Shown: one piece after another, positions 23,287 through 32,876 of the stretch
Numbering within the stretch: the first letter of the stretch is position 1
Layout of the letters: every line of letters starts with the position of its first letter
Origin: Typha latifolia
Lineage: Eukaryota; Streptophyta; Magnoliopsida; Poales; Typhaceae
DNA: 64,000 nucleotides
NCBI GenBank assembly: GCA_019914945.1
Contig: CM034103.1
Location: 8,990,001 to 9,054,000 of the forward strand
Direction of reading: 5' to 3'
Program-made: the position numbers and the translations under genes
Notes under the pieces: model-generated
Told to the model about the DNA's origin: nothing
The model's input: the letters and a program-made list of their open reading frames with translations, nothing else
Database searches by the model: none

Positions 23287-24290
23287 GTGCAAAAGACGAT
23301 GGTTGGGGCATCCCAAGAAGAATTTGAGAGGATAAGTAGCCGATGCCAACCCCTATGGATGGATCAGCAACTTTGCAGGACCTTCATCTCCGGGCTGCGG
23401 GGAGATATACAAGCCGACGTGAAGGCTTTAAGGACTAGAACCTTAAAAGAGGCCTTTGAAGATGCAGTACTCATGAAAGACAAACATCGAGCTATGAAGT
23501 TACACCTTAAATAAAACTAGACGAGCCAAGGAAGTCGCAATCTAGCTCAACCAACCATAGCGGCAGGAAATATTACCGACGTACCAAGAACTACTGCTGC
23601 AATGGTGCTTCCTTGAGCACCTCTAAAGCCCTCCTAAGATGTGAAGTACGCACCTAAAGGTCCGGGACGGGCACTCACACCTGCTCAAGTGGAGGAACAA
23701 AGAGCCAAAGGCCTATGCTTTCGTTGTGATGAGAAGTTTGTACCCGGTCATCGCTGTGCTAAATCGATGTGATCAGTGATGCTAATAGACGGATTGGAGG
23801 AGGTAGAGGATGAGATTGCCACTGAAGATGAAGGTGTGGCTGGACAACAAGGAGGAGTAGTTGAGGAGCAGCCCGTGGAAAACATGATAGCCGAAATCTC
23901 CCTCCATGCATATTTAGGAACAGTCACACCAAAGACTTTGCGGGTGAACGGTGTAGTCAAGAAAACCACAATGAGAATCTTGATCGACACCGGGTCCACC
24001 CACAACTTTATTGATAAGAGACTTCTTAGGAAGATTGAGCTTGAGTCGGAACCCACGGACGGGTTCGATGTGACAATTGGAGATGGCACCACATTGTGGG
24101 CAAATTTTATTTGTGAAGCTGTGAAATTGAAGGTGCAAGACCAAACTTTCGCATTGGATCTTTATCTATTAGCCCTGCGGGGTGCTGACATTGTCTTGGG
24201 GACCCAATGGCTTCAAAGCTTAGGGCCCCGTAACATTTAATTTTTCAAACCTCACCCTTACATTTCGGAGGAATAGTCGAAGAGTGCTGC
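23287..24290 (+). pseudogene. Gypsy gag-protease fragment
   Basis: The plus strand carries the end of a gypsy gag (EEFERISSRCQPLW, FISGLRGDIQADVKAL, TLKEAFEDAVLMKDKH at 23310-23505). After a frame break comes the zinc knuckle CFRCDEKFVPGHRC (about 23720-23760). A stop follows, then an acidic linker and an open RVP_2 aspartic protease at 23776-24240. Its active site is LIDTGSTHNFID and the fold end is DIVLGTQWLQSLG. It is closely related to the GyA gag and protease at 35812-36366 but in the opposite orientation. The fragment is cut on the left at 23287 and interrupted on the right by the GyA LTR. Its RT probably continues at 28014. Confidence 0.85.
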
Positions 24291-24608
24291 TGGATGTAAA
24301 CTAATAAGCTCTGATACCAATTGATTAGTTCCGATAACAAAGATAGGCTACGCAATGATTCCTTCAAGATCTGAATGTATTACAGGAATCAATCTGCGCG
24401 ATCATGGGAAAATATTCTTCAACTTTTCTCTAGTAATCAGAAAATTATGAAACTAATTAGGTTAAATCCGTAACTTCCTGATCTACAACTTTCATATTTA
24501 TGCCCTTCATAGATTCGAACTGTAGAATGGACAAAAATATAGAATAACGTTGGTGATGGTGGTGGTGACGAGTGGAGTGGATGTTAGGGTTATGGATGGG
24601 TATGGAGA

Positions 24609-25199
24609 TAGACATGATCAAATGGCCCAGCCCGCCCATGCTCGGCCCGACCCGACCCGGTTTGGACCGGGCTAAGCCCAGCCCGGACCTGGTTTAGGCC
24701 CGGCCCGAGCCCGAACTACCCATGGGCGGCACGGGCCAGCCCTTTGCCCGCCCGACCCGGCCCGAAAGCCCGCCCGTTTAGCCCGCAACTAAGCCCGCCC
24801 GTCTGCTACAGTGCTTTGCCCATTTTGCTATAGTAATTTACCATTGCTAGAGTAAAAAATATTTTAGTATTATACCATTTTGCATTATTTTAAGCAGACT
24901 TTTAAAAAAATTTAATTTTTTTTAATTTTTTTTAAATAGAGGAATATAAATATTTAAAAAAAAAACTAATAGTTAAAAAAATTCTAAAAATAGCTGAAAT
25001 ATGGGTTGGGCCGAGTGATTGGTGGGTTGGGCTGGCCCGACCCGATCTCTCACGGGCCAACGGGCGGTAACGGGCTAGACTATTCTAGCCCGGCCCGAAC
25101 CCGGCCCGGCCCGAGTGATTAATGGGTCGGGCCGTGAACAAAGACTTAAGCCCGCTTGGCCCGAAAAGCCCGGCCCGGCCCGCCCAGTTATCATGTCTA
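24609..25199. mobile_element. 591-bp non-autonomous hAT element
   Basis: The termini are TAGACATGATCA at 24609 and its complement TTATCATGTCTA ending at 25199, with one mismatch. TATGGAGA is duplicated at 24601-24608 and 25200-25207. Dense GGCCCG / CCCGACCC / GCCCGCCC units fill about 240 bases at the left and 180 at the right, around an AT-rich centre. No ORF for a transposase is present. The empty site is seen at 10968-10985 (GGGTATGGAGATGAGGG), which confirms the insertion. Confidence 0.9.
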
Positions 25200-25508
25200 T
25201 ATGGAGATGAAGGTGGATTGTGGAAGTGGTTAAAGGATGTAGACAAAGGCAACAAAGTGGTCGAGATCCCAAAGAAGAGGGGTGGCTCGATAATCGAGGG
25301 AGATTAGAAATTAGGAGATGCCTTGCCATTGATAGAGGTAGAAGGTTGGTGAAAAGGGAGGAGGGAAAAGTCTAGAGAGAAGATAAGAGGCAAGAAATCA
25401 ATAATCTAATAACATAATGAATTTTGCTGTCATCCACATATATATAGATGCTAGCCAATAAGTCCTAAAATAATATGAAATCCTAATTCTAAAGGATTCC
25501 CATTAATC

Positions 25509-25690
25509 GCGTTTGAACGCACCCGATCGCGTTCGAATGCACCAAAACATGTTCTTTGTATGTGCGAACGTGATGCAGGCGTTCGAACGCGGGCATTCGA
25601 ACTCACCTGACTGCGTTCGAATGCACAATATGTGTTCTCTGTATTTACGAACCTGATGTAGACGTTTGCAAAGGCGTTCGAACGTGACCT
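25509..25690. promoter_or_regulatory. GCGTTCGAACGC array in GyA LTR U3
   Basis: One exact 12-base palindrome at 25579-25590 and near copies at 25509-25520, 25529-25540, 25613-25624 and 25673-25684 lie about 60 bases upstream of the minus-strand TATA-like element at 25438-25446. GTTCTTTGTA / GTTCTCTGTA and TGCGAACGTGATGCAGGCG phrases recur between them. A role as a regulatory array is inferred from position and repetition only. Confidence 0.55.
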
Positions 25691-25715
25691 ATGGGAATTT
25701 TATTTTAATGAAAAT

Positions 25716-27961
25716 TGAAAAACTCCTAGACACAAGTATGTATCTAAATACTAAGCAATGATATCACTCGTTCGCTTAAGTAAAAGTCCGTAGAAATATT
25801 AAGAACGAAAGCAGAGATGAACGCCAAGATTTTAACGTGGAAAAACCCAAACGGAAAAAAACCACGGATCCAAACTCGAATTAAAAACCAATCACTAGAA
25901 TAGTAGCAGTTACAAGACTGACTCACAAAACAACCCGTCGATCTAAACGACTTTGTTCCTCTCAGTCTTGCTCGCTAGAACCCACGATTCACCGCTTCTT
26001 GTGATTGAAGTCCAATCTCAGTAACCCTCGAGATTGATCTTTTGTCTAGATAGCCCTTAAGACGAAAGATTAACTTTTATAGATGAGTGGAACCTTGTTA
26101 GTTGAAGAACCGATGTAGCCTCAAGAAGTCTCCTTCAATAATGCTTCTTCAACCACCCTAGAGATAGGGCATCACAATCCTTATATATGATCTCCAAGAT
26201 AGAGCCAAATCCAAGTCTTATCCGTACTCACGAAAGTACAAGATAGAGCCAAATCCTAGTCTTATCCGTACTCACAAAAGTCCAATATTCTTAAACTTTG
26301 TTGGTGCGTTCGAACGGGCTCAAGTGCGTTCGAACGCGACAGCTTGAATTCTTCAGGTTGCGTTCGAACGCGTTTGTGAACGCGGCTCTCTGTCTGTGTG
26401 AACGCAGTACCCGCGTTCGAACGCGTTTGTGAACGCGGTGTGAACTCGACGGCTTTTCTCCAATAATCTTGCAATTCTTCAAACCAGAGATATTCTAGAC
26501 TTGTGTAAGGCTCATATACATGAAAAAATACACTTAGAATATTTTGTACACGATTGCCAACAAATAAAAACCTAACAATCTCCCCCTTTGGCAATTTGTG
26601 ACAAAACACCTAGGTTACAAGATATTACACTGACTTCAAATGAACAATCAACAAGACTAGAATATTTTGCACATCAATCCCTACAAATAAATGTATACCA
26701 ATCCAAGATCAAGTGAAAATAACTTGAAATGGATAAACAATCCAACCACAAGTTATCAATGGAGCATAAGTTCAAAAGTACTTAAATAGACAAAGTTCAC
26801 AATTTCTCCAAGCAAAGTTATAAGCAAGATTAGAAAGACAGAAAGACTCTAATAAACGCCCCCTATTGCCATGCTCCCCGTACACACGTAAACTCTAAAA
26901 CTTTAAACTCGCACCACACACGACACACTAGACACTCTCCCCCTTTTTGACACAAATGCCAAAGACTAGGAACTTGGAGGGAACTGACGATGAAGAATCG
27001 TCAACACAGAGTCAAGTATGGTTTTTAGAAACCATGAAGACCCTAAATGAAACCCATCTTTCACTTGAAAACGCTAAGATATCACATTCAATCGCACAAG
27101 AAACATCAAGATATTAACTTTAACGTGATCAAAACTCGAAACCGCACGAAATCAATCAAGATCAAGAGACTTAATTGAATAAAAAATAAGAAAATTGATG
27201 AATGATCATACCTCGCAAAAAGTGAAGAAAATCTTGAAGTTTCGGCCAAAAGACTTTAAAAGGGTTTGAAGTGAAAATTTTGATGAAAAAGATGAAGATC
27301 TTGAGGATTTGGATTTTTTTTAAATTTAAACTAAAACAAATCAAAAATCTTTTTGGAGATGCACTTCTAAAAAATTCAAAATAGATTCAAGACATAGAAT
27401 ATGACAATCAAATGAAATAAGTCATACACAGATCAATCAAATCATCAAGAGCATATTATAATCAATTCTAATGCATCACTCAAAATTAAATTAATCTTGA
27501 TTGATCATAACGATATGCATATGCAAGATGAGCATAGATAACATGAACCAATCTTCTTAAACAAACTTTCCTATATAAACAATGATGCAACATAGTAGTC
27601 AAACCGACTTAGTATTGAAATTTTGCACTTTTCAACTTATTCTCCATAACATAACAGGAATTTTCCTGTATTTTTTTTTAAAAAATAGGTGCAATGATGG
27701 CTTTCACACATGAGTAGGTAGCCATTTTCTTGTAATACAAATCAAACAATGTGCCAGAATATATACACAAATAGCAAAATTTTTATTTAATTTGCAAGCA
27801 ATGCACTGAGTCAAACTGGACTTTAAACAAGATGGCTTTCACACTAACTCATTGTAGCCCTTTTCATTGATCTTTTATGAACACATTTGTAAGGCTCATA
27901 TACATGAAAAAATACACTTAGAATATTTTGTACACAATTGCCAACAAATAAAAACCTAACA
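25716..27961 (-). mobile_element. Copia-type element, internally deleted, in GyA LTR
   Basis: AAAAT is duplicated at 25711-25715 and 27962-27966. The left copy is a full 862-bp 3' LTR on minus (25716-26577; starts TGTTAGGTTT, ends TTTTTCA). It is preceded on minus by a polypurine tract GCCAAAGGGGGAGA (26578-26591). The right LTR is reduced to its first 75 bases (27887-27961). The 1.3 kb between is non-coding 3'-end sequence with a second CTCCCCCTTTTTGAC tract near 26937. Gag and pol are missing. The polypurine style resembles plant SIRE-type copia, which is a tentative assignment. Confidence 0.75.
26306..26424. promoter_or_regulatory. GCGTTCGAACGC array in copia LTR U3
   Basis: Exact copies of the palindrome lie at 26326-26337, 26360-26371 and 26413-26424, with a near copy at 26306-26317. 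GTGAACGCGG phrases lie between them. On the minus strand they precede a TATA-like TATATAA (26181-26187) by about 120 bases. The motif is the same as in the gypsy LTRs although the surrounding LTR is unrelated. Confidence 0.55.
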
Positions 27962-28013
27962 AAAATAAATATCTAATGCGATAAGAAAAGATCCTATCTA
28001 AGTGTATTAGAAA

Positions 28014-29032
28014 CCAATCGCGGAGCCCCAAGTGCATATTCAAGGATCTCTTCGAGGAGCCCCGAGGACTGCCGCCGACCTAATGGCACGACCATCGCAT
28101 TCAGATCATTCCAGGGGTAGAACTAGCAAATGTTCAGCCATATCGGTATCCACATGTTCAGAAGGAGGAGATCAGCAAATTGGTGGTGGAGATGCTAGAA
28201 CAAGGGATTATTCAACCAAGTAGAAGTGCCTATCATCGCCGGTGTTGCTTGTTCGGAAGAAAGACGGGAATTGGCAATTTTGTGTCGACTATCGAGCCTT
28301 GAATGCGATCACCGTCAAAGACCGGTATCCAATACCTGTGATCGACGAGTTGCTGGATGAACTTACAGGATTAGCTTACTTCAGCAATCTTGACTTAAGA
28401 GCGGGGTACCATCAAATCCACGTCGACCCAGAAGATGTGCACAAAATGACGTTTCGAACTCATGATGGCCACTATGAGTTCCAAGTCATGCCGTTTGGGC
28501 TCACCAATGCACCGACTACCTTTCAAGGGCTGATGAATGACCTTTTATGCCCGCTCTTGCGTTAGTATGTGCTCATCTTCTTTGGCGATATTCTAGTGTA
28601 TAACATGAATTGGAGTGAGCACTTGCGGCATGTGCGTGAGGTGTTGAATATCTTTCGACAAAACCAGTTAAAAGTCATGATAAGCAAGTGCCTATGGGGT
28701 GAACCACAAGTGGAGTACTTGGGTCATATAATCTCAGTAAGAGGAGTGGAAGCCGATCCAAGCAAGATCAAAAATATGGACTGGCCAATTCCTAGTAATC
28801 AGCAGGAATTGAGGGGATTCCTTAGGTTGACGGGGTACTATCAGCGATTCGTTGCCAACGACGGCAAGATTGCTGCCTCGCTGACCTCCTACTCAAAAAA
28901 GGAGGGTTTCAATGGATGAGCAAGGCGACGGAGGCTTTTGAAGAATTGAAGACAGCTATGTCTACCACACCGGTTTTGGCTCTGCCGGATTTCAACAAAC
29001 CCTTCGTGGTGGAATGCGACACTTCGGGGCCC
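28014..29032 (+). pseudogene. Gypsy reverse transcriptase fragment
   Basis: This is a Ty3/gypsy RT, likely the continuation of the gag-protease at 23287-24290. It starts with KDLFEEPRGLPP and PYRYPHVQKEEI (28040-28170), shifts frame near 28240, and is open through [32 protein letters not shown] and [17 protein letters not shown] to 28565. A stop follows, and then the catalytic box reads VLIFFGDILVY at 28570-28605: the first of the two Asp residues is Gly. The thumb and start of RNase H follow (YLGHIISVRGVEADPSK, LRGFLRLTGYYQRFV) to 29032, where family C sequence cuts it off. It is inactive by stop, frameshift and the lost Asp. Confidence 0.85.
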
Positions 29033-29417
29033 TCGACTAGCCACTCACCCTAGTCCCTTAGGGGCGGCCCACTCCTCCCCCTTCTTCCAATCTATTTATT
29101 ACCTTGCCATAACCCCTTCCATCATCCATAATTCTTCCATCTCCATTTACTCATCGCTGCCACACCATTATCGTCGATCCACCACCATCCACCATCATCT
29201 AGGATCTCGAACGATATCTCGAAATCCCATTGTCTAATTTTCATGAAAAGATTTGTTGAAAATCTCTTTTCTAGGGCTACAATATATCAAAATTTAACGT
29301 CGATCCGACGGCTGTATCTTTCAGAATCTATTTCTAAAGTTCCGTGTTAGATCCTGTCCAAATCTGAAAATCGAGATATATTGAGCCTTGGCCTAAGGGG
29401 AGATTGTACCAAGTTGA
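29033..29417 (+). mobile_element. Partial family C LTR with leader
   Basis: From CACTCACCCTAGTCCCTTAGG this matches 29935-30340 of the family C LTR (CGTCGATCCGACGGC, AAAGTTCCGTG) and continues into the leader phrase GAGCCTTGGCCTAAGGGGAGA. It is a 3' LTR half directly before the full LTR at 29418. Confidence 0.7.
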
Positions 29418-29528
29418 TGATACGATTCGAACTTCACCGACGTCGTCTCGAGCATGGATTCACTTTAGGAGTACTTTTATTTCATGTTTTAGTGTTTACT
29501 TTCCATTAAAATAAGTTTTCTGTAAGTC

Positions 29529-29760
29529 GCGTTCGAACGCAGGTAGAGTGAGTTCGAACGCGGTTTGTGAACGGGGTTGTGAACGTGGTGAAGAGAATGT
29601 ACTGTGCGTTCGAACGCGGTGCGTTCGAACGCACTGTGAACGCTTGCATCGCGTTCGCAAATACCGACAGGCGCCTTCGAACGCCTGCATCGCGTTCGCA
29701 AATCCAGAAGAGCGAACTCAGTGCGTTCGAACGCGGTCGGGCGAGTTCGAACGCGGTCGG
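29529..29760. promoter_or_regulatory. Densest GCGTTCGAACGC array, upstream of TATA
   Basis: Exact palindromes lie at 29529-29540, 29606-29617, 29621-29632 and 29723-29734. One-base variants lie at 29549-29560 and 29741-29752, and GCGTTCGCAAAT occurs twice. The array ends about 43 bases before TATAAAAG. It gives overlapping open frames on both strands with repeats such as AFER and VRTR, which are by-products of the DNA repeat. Confidence 0.6.
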
Positions 29761-29802
29761 CAAAAATTGTGTTTTAGGGTTAATGTGAGTTATTGGTTAG
29801 CC

Positions 29803-29810
29803 TATAAAAG
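29803..29810 (+). promoter_or_regulatory. TATA box of family C LTR
   Basis: TATAAAAG sits in CCTATAAAAGGATG, a near-ideal plant TATA context, downstream of the palindrome array and upstream of the C/T-rich leader. Confidence 0.6.
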
Positions 29811-30304
29811 GATGTGTAGGGCAACCAACATTATTATTGATTATTGAGATTGAGTTTTGCCTTGCCTCCTTCGTCTTCTTCGCTCCCGTTCTCTCAATCC
29901 CCGGCGACGCCGCTTCTAACCTCCCTCGTCCGGCTAATCACCCTAGTCCCTTAGGGGTGGCCCTCTTCTCCCCCTTCGTCCAATCTATCCAACACTTGCC
30001 CTAATCCTTCCATCAACCACAACCGTTCCACCATCACTTTTCACCGGTGCCACCACATTAACGCCGGTCCACCACCATCCACCATTACCCAAGATCTCGT
30101 GCCTCCATCCACGAATCCAAAACAGAGCATCCTGACGTTCGTCCACTAAACAAACGATATCTCGAGATCCCCAACTCCGATTCGCCTGTAACTAGATTTT
30201 TTGGAAAGCTCTTTTACGAGGCTACAACATATCAAAATCTCACGTCGATCCGACGACAGCATATTTTGGGATCTAATTTCAAAGTTCCGTGCCAGATCGT
30301 ATCA

Positions 30305-30600
30305 AGCTGGTATTAGAGCCTTAGCCCCAAAGAGAAGATCATATCAGTTGATCCATAGACGGACTCCCTGATGTTCGTCTACTTCTTGGACGATATCTCG
30401 AGATTCCACCGTCCAATTTCTCTGAAACTAGATTTATTGGAAAGCTCTTTTTCAAGGCTATCAAAATTTTACGTCGATCCGATGGCTATATCTTTCGAGA
30501 TCTATTTTCAAAGTTCCGTGTCAGATCTGAAAATCGGGATAGATCGAGCCTTAGCCTAAAGGGAGATCGTACAATGGGCATGTTGTATGGATGCATTATT
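30305..30600 (+). mobile_element. Family C primer site, leader and a second partial LTR
   Basis: After the primer site (30308-30320) comes CTTAGCCCCAAAGAGAAGATC. From 30357 a second partial LTR end (GGACGATATCTCGAGATTCC, TTACGTCGATCCGATGGC) follows, with the leader GAGCCTTAGCCTAAAGGGAGATCG near 30560. LTR-end and leader units thus occur three times in 29033-30600, which suggests template switching or unequal recombination. Confidence 0.6.
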
Positions 30601-31264
30601 GTGATCATGCTTAGTATATATCATATTGCATATTTTTTTACACTATTTTGGTAGAAATATTTACAGATTAAATGGTTTGTAGCTCCACACAGGCATTTGT
30701 ATCGATTGTGTTTAGATATATATTTTGGGGCTTATTGTGGTCTGTGATATTTTAGGCTTCTTTTTGTGTAGAAATATTAACTAACATGTTACCTTAAACC
30801 ACGTGGATTCCACGAATATGAGGGGCGCGGATATTTAGAGGCAAGTTTTTCATATGCATAATAAGTGTTCATTAACTATATGTTATAGAGATTCTAGGAG
30901 CTCAAACAATATATGAGGGGTTGAAACAACTTGCATTTTTCAATATGCATTCAAAGTACTTTGATTATTTTCTAATATTGCCTGAATGTATTCACATCAT
31001 GCATTTCAAACTAACTTATCATTTGATGAAGTTTGGCATGCATTATCTTCTATGATATTGGAATTTTGACAACTCATATTGTTCGGTATCTATCAACATT
31101 TTAAGTAGGATATCACGAGCATGCACTGTGTAGTAAAGTCTAGCATCTCTTACCTTTCTCCATTGAGCTTTAATTATTTGAAACTAACGGGGTCAAAATA
31201 ACAAGCGGCTCGAGCTCACTCAAGTTTGGTTTGAGCGGAGTCGAAACTAGCTTGCTCAAGTGGC
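30601..31264. other. Non-coding stretch
   Basis: AT-rich sequence without a recognised element. Bases 31190-31270 have CGGCTCGAGCTCACTC and similar GCTCGA units, reminiscent of hAT subterminal repeats. Confidence 0.4.
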
Positions 31265-31488
31265 TCGATAAGCTTAGGTATATAAACTAGGTGATTCACA
31301 AATCCTAATCTCAAATTCCCAACCAACAACTCACAAGTCAGAAACCAGCCTCCCCCCTGATCGGCTCAGGCTCGGCTCTATAAGCTCGAGTATATAAACA
31401 GAGTGATTCATAAACCTTAATCTCAAATTCCCAACTAGCAACTCACAAGTCATAGACCAACCTCCGCCACGCACTCACTCTGATCCCT
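31265..31488 (+). repeat. 112-bp tandem duplication with a TATA motif in each unit
   Basis: TATATAAAC occurs at 31279 and 31391, each followed by GTGATTCA, TCTCAAATTCCCAAC and AACTCACAAGTCA. The C/T-rich sequence that follows (31460-31700) looks like a leader and ends at a donor-like CGGTAATAAG (31699-31708). No convincing ORF follows. It could be a duplicated core promoter of a lost gene or element. Confidence 0.5.
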
Positions 31489-32020
31489 TTTGTCCTAAGC
31501 CATCGACTTGCCAGGCTCCACCTCCTTTTCGTTGTTGGCAAGCCTCCTCCTCCATCTCCATCATCAACAAGCCATCTTCTCCTTCTCCTCCTCCTTCGGC
31601 AAATCGCTTCCTCCTCTAGGCCTCCTTCTTCATTCACCTCCTCCTCTATGTGGACCATCAAGCCGCCTCCTTTGTGGTTAAACCTCATCCTTCGTCGGTA
31701 ATAAGTTATTTTAAGCATTAATTAATATTATTGTTTACATCTTAATGTGCTCAATGATTTTTCAATTTATTATAGCTAATTATTTATTTAGATCATTATG
31801 TAAATAGATAATTCCACTTAGACCCTCCGAACTATCTTAATTTTTTTGCATTATCTCTTTGAACTTTCCTTTTATCACATACACCCCGTGATCCAAAAAG
31901 TTTTTTAGTTCAGAGATATGAATAGTTAATTTTTTTCTTAGTTCAAGGAAATATATATGAATATTTATCTTAATTTAGAGAGTATATGTGGGTAATAAAC
32001 AATTTCAGGAAGTGTATGTG

Positions 32021-32860
32021 TGATAGGTTTCGAAATGATCCCTTCAAGATCTGGATTGATTACAGGAAGCAGTCTGCACAATCGAGGATAAATATTTACC
32101 AAATATTCTCCCGTAGTCGAAAAATTATGAAACTAAAGTTGTTCGATCTGTACCTTCCTGATCTACGTTTTTTATATTTACGCACTTCACAGATTCGAAC
32201 TGCAACTAGGACGAAAATATGCTAGAGTATGGGTGATGGAAGTGGTGATGGGTGGAGTGGATGATAGGGTTATGGATGATAATGGAGATAAGGATGGATG
32301 ATTGATGTAGTTTAGGGGATAAGGATGGAGAGAAAGAAGTGGCCGAGATCCCAAGGAGGAGGGAGGACTCGATAGACAAGGGAGGTTAGAAGATAGATGA
32401 GACCTTGCCAAGTATATGTGGTTGGTTGGTGAAGAAGGAGGAGGGAGATTAGGGTAGAGAGACTAGAGAGATGATAGAGGAGGATAGAAACCAACATTCA
32501 TTCATCATAATGATTTTAGTTATCATCCACACCTTTATAGAGACTAGGCAACAAGCCAAAATAACACTTATTAACCCTAATACTAGTGGACTCTCACTAA
32601 CCTCATTCGAATGGGGCCAACCGCATTAGAACGCACAAAAGACGTTCTCTGTGGATGCGAACTAATGCAAGCGTTCGAATGTGGGCGTTCGAACGCACCC
32701 GACTGCGTTCGAACACACATTTCATGTTCTTTGTTTTTGCGAATTGATGCAAGCGTTCGAACGCGCCCCCATCCGCGTTTGAACGCAACCTACAGAAAGT
32801 TTTATTTTTCTGAAAATAAATAACTAATGCAATAAGAAAAGACTCTAGCAAGATGTATCA
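32021..32860 (-). mobile_element. 3' LTR of the GyA element
   Basis: 840 bp. It starts on minus TGATACATCTTG (32860) and ends ...CCTATCA (32021). A minus TATA box TATAAAGG lies at 32539-32532 and the palindrome array at 32602-32786 upstream of it. The body matches 10701-11220 and 24360-25470. Confidence 0.8.
32602..32786. promoter_or_regulatory. GCGTTCGAACGC array in GyA 3' LTR
   Basis: Exact copies lie at 32685-32696 and 32753-32764, with variants at 32671-32682, 32705-32716 and 32775-32786. The nearest unit is about 60 bases from the TATA box on the element-sense strand. The 5' LTR has an older version at 37915-38075 (for example GCGTTTGAACGC at 38017-38028). Confidence 0.6.
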
Positions 32861-32876
32861 ACCTACCACGCTTTCC

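Larger units (their letters stand above)
24308..28009 (-). mobile_element. GyA LTR with primer site, split by two insertions
   Basis: CTCTGATACCAATT (24310-24323) is the reverse primer site, and the LTR runs from TGATTAGTTCC (24322) to AAGTGTATTA (28009). Without the hAT element 24609-25199 and the copia element 25716-27961 it is about 850 bp. That matches the 840-bp LTR at 32021-32860. It has a minus-strand TATA at 25438-25446 and a palindrome array at 25509-25690. It divides the plus-strand gypsy gag-protease from its RT, so it is the younger of the two. A clean target duplication is not visible. Confidence 0.7.
29418..30304 (+). mobile_element. Family C LTR (887 bp)
   Basis: The LTR begins TGATACGATTCG and ends GATCGTATCA, short inverted termini, and is followed by the primer-binding site TGGTATTAGAGCC (30308-30320). 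A clear TATA box TATAAAAG lies at 29803-29810. A palindrome array fills 29529-29760 just upstream. The 5' part after the TATA is C/T-rich (29840-30060), as an R/U5 leader often is. It is Ty3/gypsy-like by similarity of layout to GyA. No coding region of this family is attached. Confidence 0.75.

Noticed and set aside
29529..29760. CRISPR-like array of regularly spaced repeats
   Set aside because: Repeats are 12-base palindromes with irregular spacing in a plant LTR; no cas genes and no prokaryotic context.
29529..29760. Heat-shock elements
   Set aside because: HSF sites need GAA and TTC blocks separated by two bases; here TTC and GAA are directly joined.
29489..29847. Overlapping ORFs with repeated AFER, VRTR or RSNA residues, also at 25509, 26262 and 32603
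   Set aside because: They are translations of the GCGTTCGAACGC DNA repeat in several frames and lie in LTR U3 regions.
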